From contig JAIQET010000010.1 in assembly GCA_020073645.1 (NCBI GenBank), positions 1-64,000 on the forward strand: 64,000 bases of DNA, in the 5' to 3' direction. Made by a program: the position numbers and the translations under genes. Position 1 is the first letter of the stretch, and each line of letters begins with the position of its first letter. Positions 51,895 through 60,211 of the stretch are shown piece by piece. A model generated the notes under the pieces. It did not search any database. It was not told the DNA's origin and saw only the letters and a list, made by a program, of their open reading frames with translations. Source of the stretch: Terriglobia bacterium (GTDB taxonomy: Bacteria; Acidobacteriota; Terriglobia; Terriglobales; Acidobacteriaceae).

Positions 51895-54420
51895 ATGGAA
51901 GTCCTTCTCCAGGATCTGCGTTACGGATTGCGCATGCTGTTGAAGTCGCCGGGTTTTGCCGCAGTGGCCATCCTCACCCTGGCGCTGGGGATTGGCGCCA
52001 ACACGGCCGTATTCAGCGTGCTCGATGCGGTGCTCCTGAGGATGCTGCCCGTCTCCCACCCGGAACAGTTGGTGGTTCTTGGGGATCCTTCTCGCATCCA
52101 TTCCACTTCTAATGGCACGCCCACCTTGGATCACTTTTCGTATCCCCTCTATCGCGAATTGCGCGACGGCACACAAGCCTTCTCGGGAGTTCTTGCCTCC
52201 GGCGATCCCCGCCGCTTGGACGTTCAGTTTGACTCGCCTAGTGGGGAGGGCCCCGAGCTCGCCAACGGGCGCGTGGTGACGGGCAATTATTTCTCAGTCC
52301 TGGGAGTGAACCCGCTCATCGGACGAACTTTCACCGCATCGGATGACCTGACTCCGGGAGCCAGCCCTCTGGTTGTGATCAGTTACGGCTACTGGAAACG
52401 CCGCTTCAATCTTGATCCCACTGTGGTCGGCCGAACGGTGCGGCTGAACAAGTACCCGTTCACGATCATTGGCGTGACCCCGGCGGGCTTCGACGGCGAA
52501 ATTGTCGAGCAGGCGACAGATCTCTGGATTCCCCTGACCATGCAAGCCCAGGTTATGCGTGGGCGCGAATATCTGGAAGCGCCCAACACCTCGTGGCTTC
52601 AAGTCATCGGCCGTTTGAAGCCGGGGGTGTCTCTGGCCCAGGCCCGCAGCAACGTGAATGCGGTCTACCGGCAGGCCCTGGCCGGGGCTTATGGCGCCAA
52701 GCTTTCGGTTGACGACCGCCGGTCGCTGGAGAAATCTACGCAATCGATCGAGGTCTCCTTGGGAGGCGGTGGCCTCTCCTACCTGCGCCACGAATTTAAA
52801 CGGCCGCTGCTTCTGCTGATGGGAGTGGTGGGCTTGGTACTGCTGATTGCCTGCGTCAACGTTGCCAACCTGCTGCTCGCGCGTGCCAGCGGGCGCAGCA
52901 AGGAGATCGCGGTGCGCATGGCGATTGGAGCCCGCCCGCTGCGCCTGGTGCGGCAGCTTCTTACCGAGAGTGTTCTGCTGGCGCTGTTTGGGGGCACGCT
53001 CGGGGTGTTGCTTGCGCAGTGGGGGGCGACATTCCTGGTACGGACCAGTTTTGGCAGCGGCACGGTGCGCGCGCTCGACATCCATCCCGATGCCCACATT
53101 CTGGCGTTCACCGCCAGCGTCTGCCTGCTGGCGGGAGTCCTGTTCGGCCTGGCTCCGGCGCTGCGCGCGTTGGGCATTCCGGTTTCGTCCACCCTGAAAG
53201 AAGGGGCGCGCGGCGGCACCGCGTCCAGCGCCGCCAAGTGGTCTACGGGCAAAATTCTGGTAGCCACCCAAGTCGCGCTCTCTTTGCTGGTGCTGTTCGC
53301 CGCCGGCCTGCTCGTCCGCACGCTGCGCAACCTGCAGGATGTGGATTTCGGATACGAGCGCCAGCATCTCGTCATTGTCCGTCCCGACTTCATCTCCGCG
53401 GGATACAAGCACGAGCAGCTTCCCGCCATAGTGCGCCAGTTGCTGGAGCCCCTGAACGCTATCCCTGGAGTTGTGGGCGCCACGGCCTCGGAGAATGGCT
53501 TGTTCAGCGGCACGGAATCCGCCGATGACATCAAGGTCGAGGGCTACGCCTCCCGGCAGGACCAGGATAATGTGGCCTATGACGACTGGGTCGGGCCCGA
53601 CTACTTTAAGATCGTGGGAATTCCCATCCTGCTGGGGCGCGGCATCGGTCCTCAGGACGTGGAATCTTCGACCAAGGTCGCGGTCATCAACGAAGCCATG
53701 GCCAAGTTTTATTTTCCGGGAGTGGACCCGATCGGGCGCAAGTTCGTCATTGACGATGGTGCGCAGCGGCTACGTCCCATTGAGATCGTCGGTGTCTCCA
53801 AAGACGTCCGCGATCACAGCTTGCGTGAAGCCATTCCACGGAGGTTTTTTCTTTCCTACTACCAGAGCATCCTTCCTGATCTCGAGGTTCATTTTGTCCT
53901 GCGTGTTGCAGGTGACCCCACTTCTGTTATGTCCGCGGTGAGACAGCACCTTAAGGATTTTGACCCCAATGTAGTGGTTCGCGAGGCCGACACCCTGAAC
54001 CACATGGTGGATGACCATGTGGCCCAGGAAAGGCTGGTGGCTCAACTCTCCAGCCTCTTCGCCGGCCTGGCGCTGCTGCTGGCCTGCGTGGGACTGTATG
54101 GGGTGATGTCGTACACGGTCTCCGGACGGACCCGCGAAATCGGTGTCCGTATGGCACTGGGCGCGCAACGGCGGGACGTGCTCTGGATGGTATTGCGGGA
54201 AGCACTGTTGCTCGTCGGCGTAGGCGTGGTGGTCGGCATCCCCGCTGCATTCGGAACCAGCCGCCTGCTGCGGAACATGCTGTACGCGTTAAGCGGGTTA
54301 GACCCGCTTTCCATGAGCGTGGCGGTTGCCATGCTTCTTCTGGTGGCGGCCATCGCGGGCTACATTCCCGCCCGGCGCGCTACCAAGGTCGATCCCATGG
54401 TGGCCTTGCGCTATGAGTAG
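51895..54420 (+). CDS. ADOP-type (MacB/FtsX-like) ABC permease
   Basis: 841 residues from ATG 51895 (MEVLLQDLRYGLRMLLK). It has the ADOP layout: an N-terminal TM helix (FAAVAILTLALGIGANTAVF), a MacB periplasmic domain, then an FtsX block of three helices, and again a second periplasmic domain and FtsX block ending VAVAMLLLVAAIAGYIPARRA. Duplicated orphan permeases without a neighbouring ATPase are a hallmark of Acidobacteriota. No ATPase, membrane fusion protein or outer membrane channel is next to it. Substrate unknown; MacB relatives export macrolides, lipoproteins or peptides. Confidence 0.88.
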   Translation: MEVLLQDLRYGLRMLLKSPGFAAVAILTLALGIGANTAVFSVLDAVLLRMLPVSHPEQLVVLGDPSRIHSTSNGTPTLDHFSYPLYRELRDGTQAFSGVLASGDPRRLDVQFDSPSGEGPELANGRVVTGNYFSVLGVNPLIGRTFTASDDLTPGASPLVVISYGYWKRRFNLDPTVVGRTVRLNKYPFTIIGVTPAGFDGEIVEQATDLWIPLTMQAQVMRGREYLEAPNTSWLQVIGRLKPGVSLAQARSNVNAVYRQALAGAYGAKLSVDDRRSLEKSTQSIEVSLGGGGLSYLRHEFKRPLLLLMGVVGLVLLIACVNVANLLLARASGRSKEIAVRMAIGARPLRLVRQLLTESVLLALFGGTLGVLLAQWGATFLVRTSFGSGTVRALDIHPDAHILAFTASVCLLAGVLFGLAPALRALGIPVSSTLKEGARGGTASSAAKWSTGKILVATQVALSLLVLFAAGLLVRTLRNLQDVDFGYERQHLVIVRPDFISAGYKHEQLPAIVRQLLEPLNAIPGVVGATASENGLFSGTESADDIKVEGYASRQDQDNVAYDDWVGPDYFKIVGIPILLGRGIGPQDVESSTKVAVINEAMAKFYFPGVDPIGRKFVIDDGAQRLRPIEIVGVSKDVRDHSLREAIPRRFFLSYYQSILPDLEVHFVLRVAGDPTSVMSAVRQHLKDFDPNVVVREADTLNHMVDDHVAQERLVAQLSSLFAGLALLLACVGLYGVMSYTVSGRTREIGVRMALGAQRRDVLWMVLREALLLVGVGVVVGIPAAFGTSRLLRNMLYALSGLDPLSMSVAVAMLLLVAAIAGYIPARRATKVDPMVALRYE

Positions 54421-54632
54421 CGGAGACCAGACCTCGGACCTCGGACCTCAGGGGTTACGACTCAGGTTGGTAAACAGTGGGAGAGACTTCGCTCCGTGCG
54501 GCACTCTGCGGGGCCAGAAACTGTAGTTTCACTTGCAGAAGTGGGAGATCGCGGCGAGAATCCAGGACCAAGCGGGCTCAGCGGCGATTTCTCGCGAATC
54601 CTGATCGCCGGGCCAGCGTCTAAAGAAGAGCT

Positions 54633-55526
54633 ATGCGACACGCAATTCTGGGCGCAGGTGGCGTGGGAGGTCTGGTCGGAGCTGCACTGGCCCATGCGGG
54701 TGATCCCGTAACCGTAGTGCTTCGCCCCGAGTCTATCGCCAGCTATCCGCCGAGCCTCTCGCTCGACAGTCCCTTTGGCAAGTTTGCCGTCCCGGTCGAT
54801 CGCACTGCGGTGGTGTCTGAACCCTTCGATGTGCTCTGGATCGCGGTCAAGGCAACCCAACTCGATTCCGCCTTGCGTTCCATAGCAGCCGGCAACCGGC
54901 CCGGCGCCATCGTTCCGCTGCTGAATGGGATTGATCACGTTGCCCTGCTGCGCTCTCGTTTCGGCCACGAACGGGTCGTTCCGGCGACCATTGCGGTCGA
55001 GTCCGAGCGAGTTGCCCCAGGGAAAATCGTGCATCGGTCGAGTTTTGCTCGCCTCAACGTGTCGTCCATCGGGCGAGACCGGCTGGCGCCTGCCATCGAG
55101 AAATTGCGGCAGTTCGGATTCACCTGCCAGTTCCTCGACGATGAGCCCACGCTGCTGTGGAGCAAGCTGGCGTTCCTGGCTCCCATCGCGCTTGCCTCCA
55201 CCGCCGCGGCCCGCAACAAGGGCGAGTTGGTCAGCGATCCCGCCTGGCGCCGGCGGTTGGAGTCTTGCGTCGCTGAAGCCTGTGGGGTCGCCACTGCCAG
55301 CGGAGCCAGAGTCGATCCGGCGAACATCCTTAAGTTCATTGAAAGTTTGACGCCGGAGGCACGCAGCTCCATGCAGAAAGACGTGGCAGCCGGCAAGCCC
55401 CCGGAGCTGGACGCCATCGCCGGGCCGATTCTTCGCGGGGCGCAAGAACGAGGTCTGGCAGTGCCAGTCACTCAGGAACTAGTCGAGGCGGTGACAGCCC
55501 GGATCAGCAGCGGAAGAGCAAAATAG
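54633..55526 (+). CDS. panE: 2-dehydropantoate 2-reductase family (PanE/ApbA)
   Basis: 297 residues. The NADPH site GAGGVGGLVGAALAHAG opens the protein and the central motif [18 protein letters not shown] and LWSKLAFLAPIALAS are family features; LNG with N and the Lys of WSKL give the catalytic Asn/Lys pair. Ketopantoate reductase makes pantoate for coenzyme A; coaX is elsewhere in this window. ApbA-family paralogues are common, so the exact substrate is a prediction. Confidence 0.85.
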   Translation: MRHAILGAGGVGGLVGAALAHAGDPVTVVLRPESIASYPPSLSLDSPFGKFAVPVDRTAVVSEPFDVLWIAVKATQLDSALRSIAAGNRPGAIVPLLNGIDHVALLRSRFGHERVVPATIAVESERVAPGKIVHRSSFARLNVSSIGRDRLAPAIEKLRQFGFTCQFLDDEPTLLWSKLAFLAPIALASTAAARNKGELVSDPAWRRRLESCVAEACGVATASGARVDPANILKFIESLTPEARSSMQKDVAAGKPPELDAIAGPILRGAQERGLAVPVTQELVEAVTARISSGRAK

Positions 55527-55657
55527 CGATTTCGCGCCGGGCGGACCGAAAGATGTCTGGAACTCGAGGTTTCGATTCGGAGCCGAGCAACACTAAACCC
55601 GGGCAGGATGGAGAACCCATCCCGTGCACTATTTGAAGGTCTGTGCTTCCCAGGCTA

Positions 55658-55963
55658 CTAGCGAGCGCTGCCGCCAAAGGTGGCCAGCCGACGCTTCTGC
55701 AGGTCGGTGACGTCGAGGTCATCGGCTTCCAGTGCAGCTTCTTCTTCTTCCCATTCCTTGGCTTCAGTCGTAGCCAGTTTCTTCAGCAGGTTCTGTGCGC
55801 ACTTGGCACAGCAGAAACCTTTGATGTATTGCCTTTGCCCGTTCTCCTCCTCAATGCAGTACTCGTAGGTAAAGATAGGGGGCTGTGCGACGCAGAGACT
55901 GCAGGCGTCCGGAGCGTTGATGTAGAGGGGATCAAACGTTGCGAAGAATACGCTGTCATTCAT
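55658..55963 (-). CDS. Small Cys-rich (zinc-ribbon-like) protein
   Basis: 101 residues from ATG 55963 (GAGG seven bases upstream). Two Cys corners, CSLC at about residue 20 and CCAKC at about 50, make a probable treble-clef/zinc site; the C-terminal half is acidic (KEWEEEEAALEADDLDV). No enzyme family known to me. It stands between panE and the receiver gene, not clearly linked to either. Confidence 0.7.
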   Translation of the reverse strand: MNDSVFFATFDPLYINAPDACSLCVAQPPIFTYEYCIEEENGQRQYIKGFCCAKCAQNLLKKLATTEAKEWEEEEAALEADDLDVTDLQKRRLATFGGSAR

Positions 55964-56192
55964 AGGTACACCTCGCCGTCGCCTCCATATTGGCACACCC
56001 CCGGGAATGTGCCGTGACTGGCATCACGGAGGGATGTGCTTTCCGGCGGGCGGCACAGCGCCCAGATCCTCGGCGGAAACACCGAAAACAAGCAACTTCC
56101 CGCCCATGCCCTTCGTACGTGGTCTTCCGTGACGTTCTCAGCGGAAGGCGCGGTTGCTACCGTGAATGGTCAGATCCCCAGAAAGGCCTGTC

Positions 56193-56570
56193 ATGGCGAA
56201 GACCGCGTTCAAGCTCAAGATTCTCTACGGCGAGGGCGATGAGGAAGTGCTGGCCTCGCAAGCCGCTCTGATTCAAAAGGCTGGCCACCAGGTGCAGACC
56301 GCCATTGGGCGGAAGGGCGTGGAGGAGATCCTGCGCCGCGAAAGCTTCGACCTGATCTTATTGGGTCCCACCCTCACCCGGGATGACCGCCATCACCTGC
56401 CCTACATGGTGAAGAAGGCCCATGCCGGCACGCGTGTGCTGGTCATGCACTCCGACGGCTCACGGCACCCGCAGGTGGACGCCAACATCGACACCGGACA
56501 GCGGATGGAAGTTCTGCTGGAGACCATTGCTTCGATGATGGCGCAGGAGGCCGTGGTTAGCGGAAAGTAG
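56193..56570 (+). CDS. Receiver-like (CheY-fold) protein without phospho-Asp
   Basis: 125 residues from ATG 56193. It follows the receiver fold (KLKILYGEGDEEVLASQAALIQKAGHQVQTAIG and FDLILLGPTLTRDDRHHLPYMVKK; RVLVMHSDGS), but the phospho-accepting Asp position after ILL is Gly and the acidic pair at the N-terminus is altered, so phosphorylation is improbable. It may be a pseudo-receiver adaptor. (Key runs: LKILYGEGDEEV, FDLILLGPTL.). Confidence 0.72.
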   Translation: MAKTAFKLKILYGEGDEEVLASQAALIQKAGHQVQTAIGRKGVEEILRRESFDLILLGPTLTRDDRHHLPYMVKKAHAGTRVLVMHSDGSRHPQVDANIDTGQRMEVLLETIASMMAQEAVVSGK

Positions 56571-56767
56571 TCAGGAGTCAGGATCCATGTGGGGCGGACA
56601 CTCCTGTCCGCCCCTCCATACCGGTATCTCCGACGATAAGAGCCTCGCCAGTAAACCGTGGGACGCCCACCCGGTTCTCCAGTTATTCTTGGTACAGGAA
56701 GAAGCCCACCGAGGGCGAGATTCACATCGCCTAGTGGGAAAATCCTCACCTGGGACCACAGAAAGCC

Positions 56768-57070
56768 ATGCTCGACACCGCCATGCTGGAGTCGGTTGCG
56801 TCTCAACTGATGACAGGCAAGCAGATCACGTTGCAGGGCCAGAGCTGGCCGGTAACTCGCACCAGCAGTCAACGGCTCAAGACAGCGAGGTTCTCGATGA
56901 AGGGGCGGGAATACCAAGCCATCGAGCAGAACCGCCTCAAGCCCAGCCGCTGGGGACAACTCGCCCGCGAAGGACATCAGGTCGTCCAGTTCCGCGATAT
57001 TCAAACCAATAAATACGTGGCCGTGGCCATTGACGGCAAGGTGCAGGAATATGGACAGCGTAACGCGTAG
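56768..57070 (+). CDS. Hypothetical protein
   Basis: 100 residues without signal or membrane segment. SQRLKTARFSMKGREYQAIEQNR and WGQLAREGHQVVQFRDIQTNKYVAVAIDG show a beta-rich globular pattern. I do not know the family. The ORF starts 8 bases downstream of a stretch with CACCTGGGACCACAG, without a strong Shine-Dalgarno. Confidence 0.55.
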   Translation: MLDTAMLESVASQLMTGKQITLQGQSWPVTRTSSQRLKTARFSMKGREYQAIEQNRLKPSRWGQLAREGHQVVQFRDIQTNKYVAVAIDGKVQEYGQRNA

Positions 57071-57160
57071 AACTCAAGTAACTCTGTTTCCCACTAGCAA
57101 AACTGCCGAAATCTTGGCATGATTCTCGTAATCGCCTGTCGCCCATCCAGAGGTAAACAC

Positions 57161-59026
57161 ATGTCCTTCAGAGCACGTGCAGGTCTGCTCTTCTCCACGC
57201 TGTGTCTGTTGAGTTGGACCGCTTGCAGCACCAGTTCCTCGACTCCCGAGAGGCCTGCGGCGCCCTCGATTACCACGCAGCCCGCGAGCTTGACCGTCTT
57301 GGCGGGTCAAACGGCGACCTTTGGTGTAACCGCCACCGGCACCACCCCGCTTAGCTATCAGTGGCAGAAGAATGGTGTGGCGATCAACGGCGCGACCTCG
57401 GCGAGCTACACGACGCCAGCGACCATGGCGGCAGATAGTGGATCGCAATTCCAGGTGGCGGTCAGCAATTCCGCGGGAAGCGTGACCAGCAATCCCGCGA
57501 CCCTGACGGTGAGCACCACCATGTCGGCAGCCGACGTCTCGACCTATCACAATGACAATGCCCGCACCGGCCAGAACCTGGCGGAGACCCTGCTCAACCC
57601 TGGGAATGTGGCCGCAGCGACTTTCGGGAAAGTCGAGGTTTTTTCAGTGGATGGCAAGGTGGACGCTCAGCCGCTTTATCTTTCGAATGTGACCATCCCC
57701 GGCCAGGGAGCGCACAACGTTCTGTACGCGGTTACTGAGCACGATAGCGTTTACGCCTTCGATGCTGCCAGCGGAGCCATACTCTGGCATGTTTCCCTGC
57801 TCGGTGCGGGTGAAACCACGAGCGACGACCGCGGCTGTGGTCAGGTCTCACCCGAGATCGGGGTTACCGCCACACCCGTCATCGACCGCACGCGGGGCGC
57901 TGTCTACGTCATCGCCATGTCGAAGAACGGGGGAAGTTACTTCCAGCGCCTGCATGCGCTCGACGTCACGACCGGCGCGGAGTTGTTCGGCGGCCCCAAG
58001 AACATCCAGGCGACCTTCCCGGGCACGGGCGATGGCAGCTCAGGCGGGAATGTGATTTTCGATCCCAAGCAGTACAAGGAACGCCCCGGGATGCTGCTGC
58101 TCAACGGCGTGGTGTACACCGGCTGGTCGTCGCACTGCGACATCCGGCCCTACACCGGCTGGATCATGGGTTACGACGCGTCCACCCTGGCGCAGACGAG
58201 CGTGCTGAATGTCATTCCCAACGGCAACGAAGGTTCGATCTGGATGAGCGGCGCGGGGCTAGCGGCGGATTCCTCGGGCAACATCTATTTCCTCGATGCC
58301 AACGGCACCTTCGAAACCACGCTCGACAGCAAGGGTTTCCCCAGCCAGGGCGACTTCGGCAACGCTTTTCTCAAGCTCTCAACCGCGGGCGGGCTCGCGG
58401 TGGCCGACTATTTCGCCACCTTTGACACAGTGTCCCAGTCCAACATCGACAATGATCTCGGCTCCGGCGGGGCCATGGTACTCCCCGATCTGACCGATGG
58501 TTCGGGGCAGGTGCAGCACCTCGCGGTGGGCGCGGGTAAAGACGGCAACATCTACGTGGTGAACCGCGACGCGATGGGGAAATTCAATTCCTCGAGCAAC
58601 AACATCTACCAGCAACTTTCGGGAGTGTTGTCGGGCAGCGTCTTTTCCGCGCCCGCCTACTTCAACAACACGCTGTACTACGGCGCGGTGGGAGATCGCA
58701 TCAAAGCCTTTGCCGTTACTAACGCGCGTCTGTCCAGCGCGCCCACCAGCCAGACCGGCAACACCTTTCCGTATCCCGGTTCTACGCCCGGCGTCTCCGC
58801 CAACGGTACCGCCAATGCGATCCTGTGGGCTGCCGAGAACGGAAGCACCGCGGTGTTGCACGCCTACGATGCCACCGACCTGTCGCACGAACTCTACAAC
58901 AGCAACCAGTCCGGATCGCGAGACCAGTTCGGTGCGGGAAACAAGTTCATCACGCCCACGATTGCGAATGGGAGAGTGTACGTGGGAACCACCAATGGTG
59001 TGGCGGTGTTTGGGCTTTTGCCTTAG
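57161..59026 (+). CDS. Lipoprotein with Ig-like domain and PQQ-type beta-propeller
   Basis: 621 residues from ATG 57161 (AGAGG upstream). A lipoprotein signal (LCLLSWTACSTSS, Cys ~22) precedes one Ig-like domain (ITTQPASLTVLAGQTATF, YQWQKNGVAINGAT) and a long part with PQQ-propeller blades (VLYAVTEHDSVYAFDAASGAILWHVSL; TPVIDRTRGAVYVIAMSKNGG; VYVGTTNGVAVFGLLP). (Runs given: AVTEHDSVYAFDAASG and TPVIDRTRGAVYVIA.) Probably surface-attached; acidobacteria have large families of these. Without His/Asp data I cannot say whether it binds a cofactor. Confidence 0.82.
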   Translation: MSFRARAGLLFSTLCLLSWTACSTSSSTPERPAAPSITTQPASLTVLAGQTATFGVTATGTTPLSYQWQKNGVAINGATSASYTTPATMAADSGSQFQVAVSNSAGSVTSNPATLTVSTTMSAADVSTYHNDNARTGQNLAETLLNPGNVAAATFGKVEVFSVDGKVDAQPLYLSNVTIPGQGAHNVLYAVTEHDSVYAFDAASGAILWHVSLLGAGETTSDDRGCGQVSPEIGVTATPVIDRTRGAVYVIAMSKNGGSYFQRLHALDVTTGAELFGGPKNIQATFPGTGDGSSGGNVIFDPKQYKERPGMLLLNGVVYTGWSSHCDIRPYTGWIMGYDASTLAQTSVLNVIPNGNEGSIWMSGAGLAADSSGNIYFLDANGTFETTLDSKGFPSQGDFGNAFLKLSTAGGLAVADYFATFDTVSQSNIDNDLGSGGAMVLPDLTDGSGQVQHLAVGAGKDGNIYVVNRDAMGKFNSSSNNIYQQLSGVLSGSVFSAPAYFNNTLYYGAVGDRIKAFAVTNARLSSAPTSQTGNTFPYPGSTPGVSANGTANAILWAAENGSTAVLHAYDATDLSHELYNSNQSGSRDQFGAGNKFITPTIANGRVYVGTTNGVAVFGLLP

Positions 59027-59231
59027 GAGCTACCCACTCCTAACCGATTCGCCAGGCACCGCGCGGGGCGGAAGACCTTGCTGGCTAGCGCGCTTGCCTC
59101 ACCGGGGGTTCTGTTCCTCCTCCTCACCGCGGCGAGCGGAGAAATCGAAATCTCTGAAACGAAGGGCTCACTGCAACCGGTAGCCGAACTGGGCAATGGC
59201 TGTTGCAAGGTCCGGAGCCGGTAGCCTGTCC

Positions 59232-59477
59232 CTACGGTGCGTCCGCCTTGCGCCAGGTGCGGAGGTTCACGCCGTACAGGACGATACAAAAAAGATTCGC
59301 GGGTATGAAGCCTAACTGCGCGGTCTTGACCCCGATGACACAGATAATAACGCTATTGGCCGCCGCCAGAACCCACCCCTCCCAGCACCTTCTCCCCACC
59401 AGAATCGTGGACAGGACCGTCAGCACACAAGACAAGTAATCGAGTCGCAACACGAAAGAAAGCACCTCCAGCGTCAT
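59232..59477 (-). CDS. Small conserved membrane protein
   Basis: 81 residues with two or three membrane helices (LDYLSCVLTVLSTILVGRR, LAAANSVIICVIGVKTAQ, FIPANLFCIVLYGVNLRTW). The pattern resembles PnuC-like or other short acidobacterial membrane proteins; function unknown. Confidence 0.7.
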   Translation of the reverse strand: MTLEVLSFVLRLDYLSCVLTVLSTILVGRRCWEGWVLAAANSVIICVIGVKTAQLGFIPANLFCIVLYGVNLRTWRKADAP

Positions 59478-59639
59478 CTTTCAACGGGGGGTGCGGCTCT
59501 GGCTGTGATCCAGCGACCTTCGGGAGGTAACGTTGGTCCCTGTACTCTTCGAAAGTTCCATGCCCTCGCTGTACCGGCGTCATGCGGTCAATCTGGGTCG
59601 CAATGCGGGGCGGAGTCAATTGCGCGCCGACTTCAAGCG

Positions 59640-59864
59640 CTACTGAATATCGGGTTTCTGGATTCGCTGTTCGATTACCCACAGGTCGCGCAGAGCTTCT
59701 TCCAACTCGCTGCGCTGCTCAACATTGCCGTCGCCGGAGGCGAGCTCGACCATTCTCCGCTGTATCAACCTGCGAGCCTTCTGGCACGATCGCAACTGCG
59801 TGGCGGGATCCAACTCCACACGGGCAGATTGGCAAGCCTCTCTCCAGTTTTGGCCCCGTCCGCT
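59640..59864 (-). CDS. Probable small helical protein
   Basis: 74 residues if it starts at ATG 59864, or 91 from 59915. It is helical and charged (NWREACQSARVELDPATQL, RSELEEALRDLWVIEQRIQ) and resembles short acidobacterial proteins of the WRELC...ARELDP type. Codon usage is plausible; no family name known to me. Modest confidence. Confidence 0.5.
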   Translation of the reverse strand, partial: SGRGQNWREACQSARVELDPATQLRSCQKARRLIQRRMVELASGDGNVEQRSELEEALRDLWVIEQRIQKPDIQ

Positions 59865-60211
59865 CATGTTTCCGCACCGAGCCTTTCCGGGAGCTTGGTG
59901 GGTGAGCATGGGCACGGCAACCGGGAGACAACGTGAGGGAGGCTACTGCAACGCCTGACGGATCGCGGTGCGCGCCTGGTGTAACCGTCCCAGCACCACC
60001 CGCTTTTGTATGTAGCGTAGCGCCCGGCAGCGGGTGGACGCAGTGATAGGCTGCGGGCGAGCGAGGGCTGGTTCCCGAATTGGGACTCAGCTCAGGTGGG
60101 AACGCCCCGTCGGGCGCCTGCGCCAAATCAAGATCATGGAAGGTAGGCTTGGGCCTCGGTGGGTGCGGGCACCCACGCTGTTCAACTGCACAGCCAACCC
60201 AGACAGCATCT

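Noticed and set aside
52294-53412. 372-codon minus-strand frame opposite the ADOP permease
   Set aside because: Rich in Gln, Arg, and His typical of an antisense frame; the plus strand encodes a complete permease.
59505-59936. Plus-strand open frame of 143 codons
   Set aside because: Opposite a more plausible small helical protein; no start signal or family.
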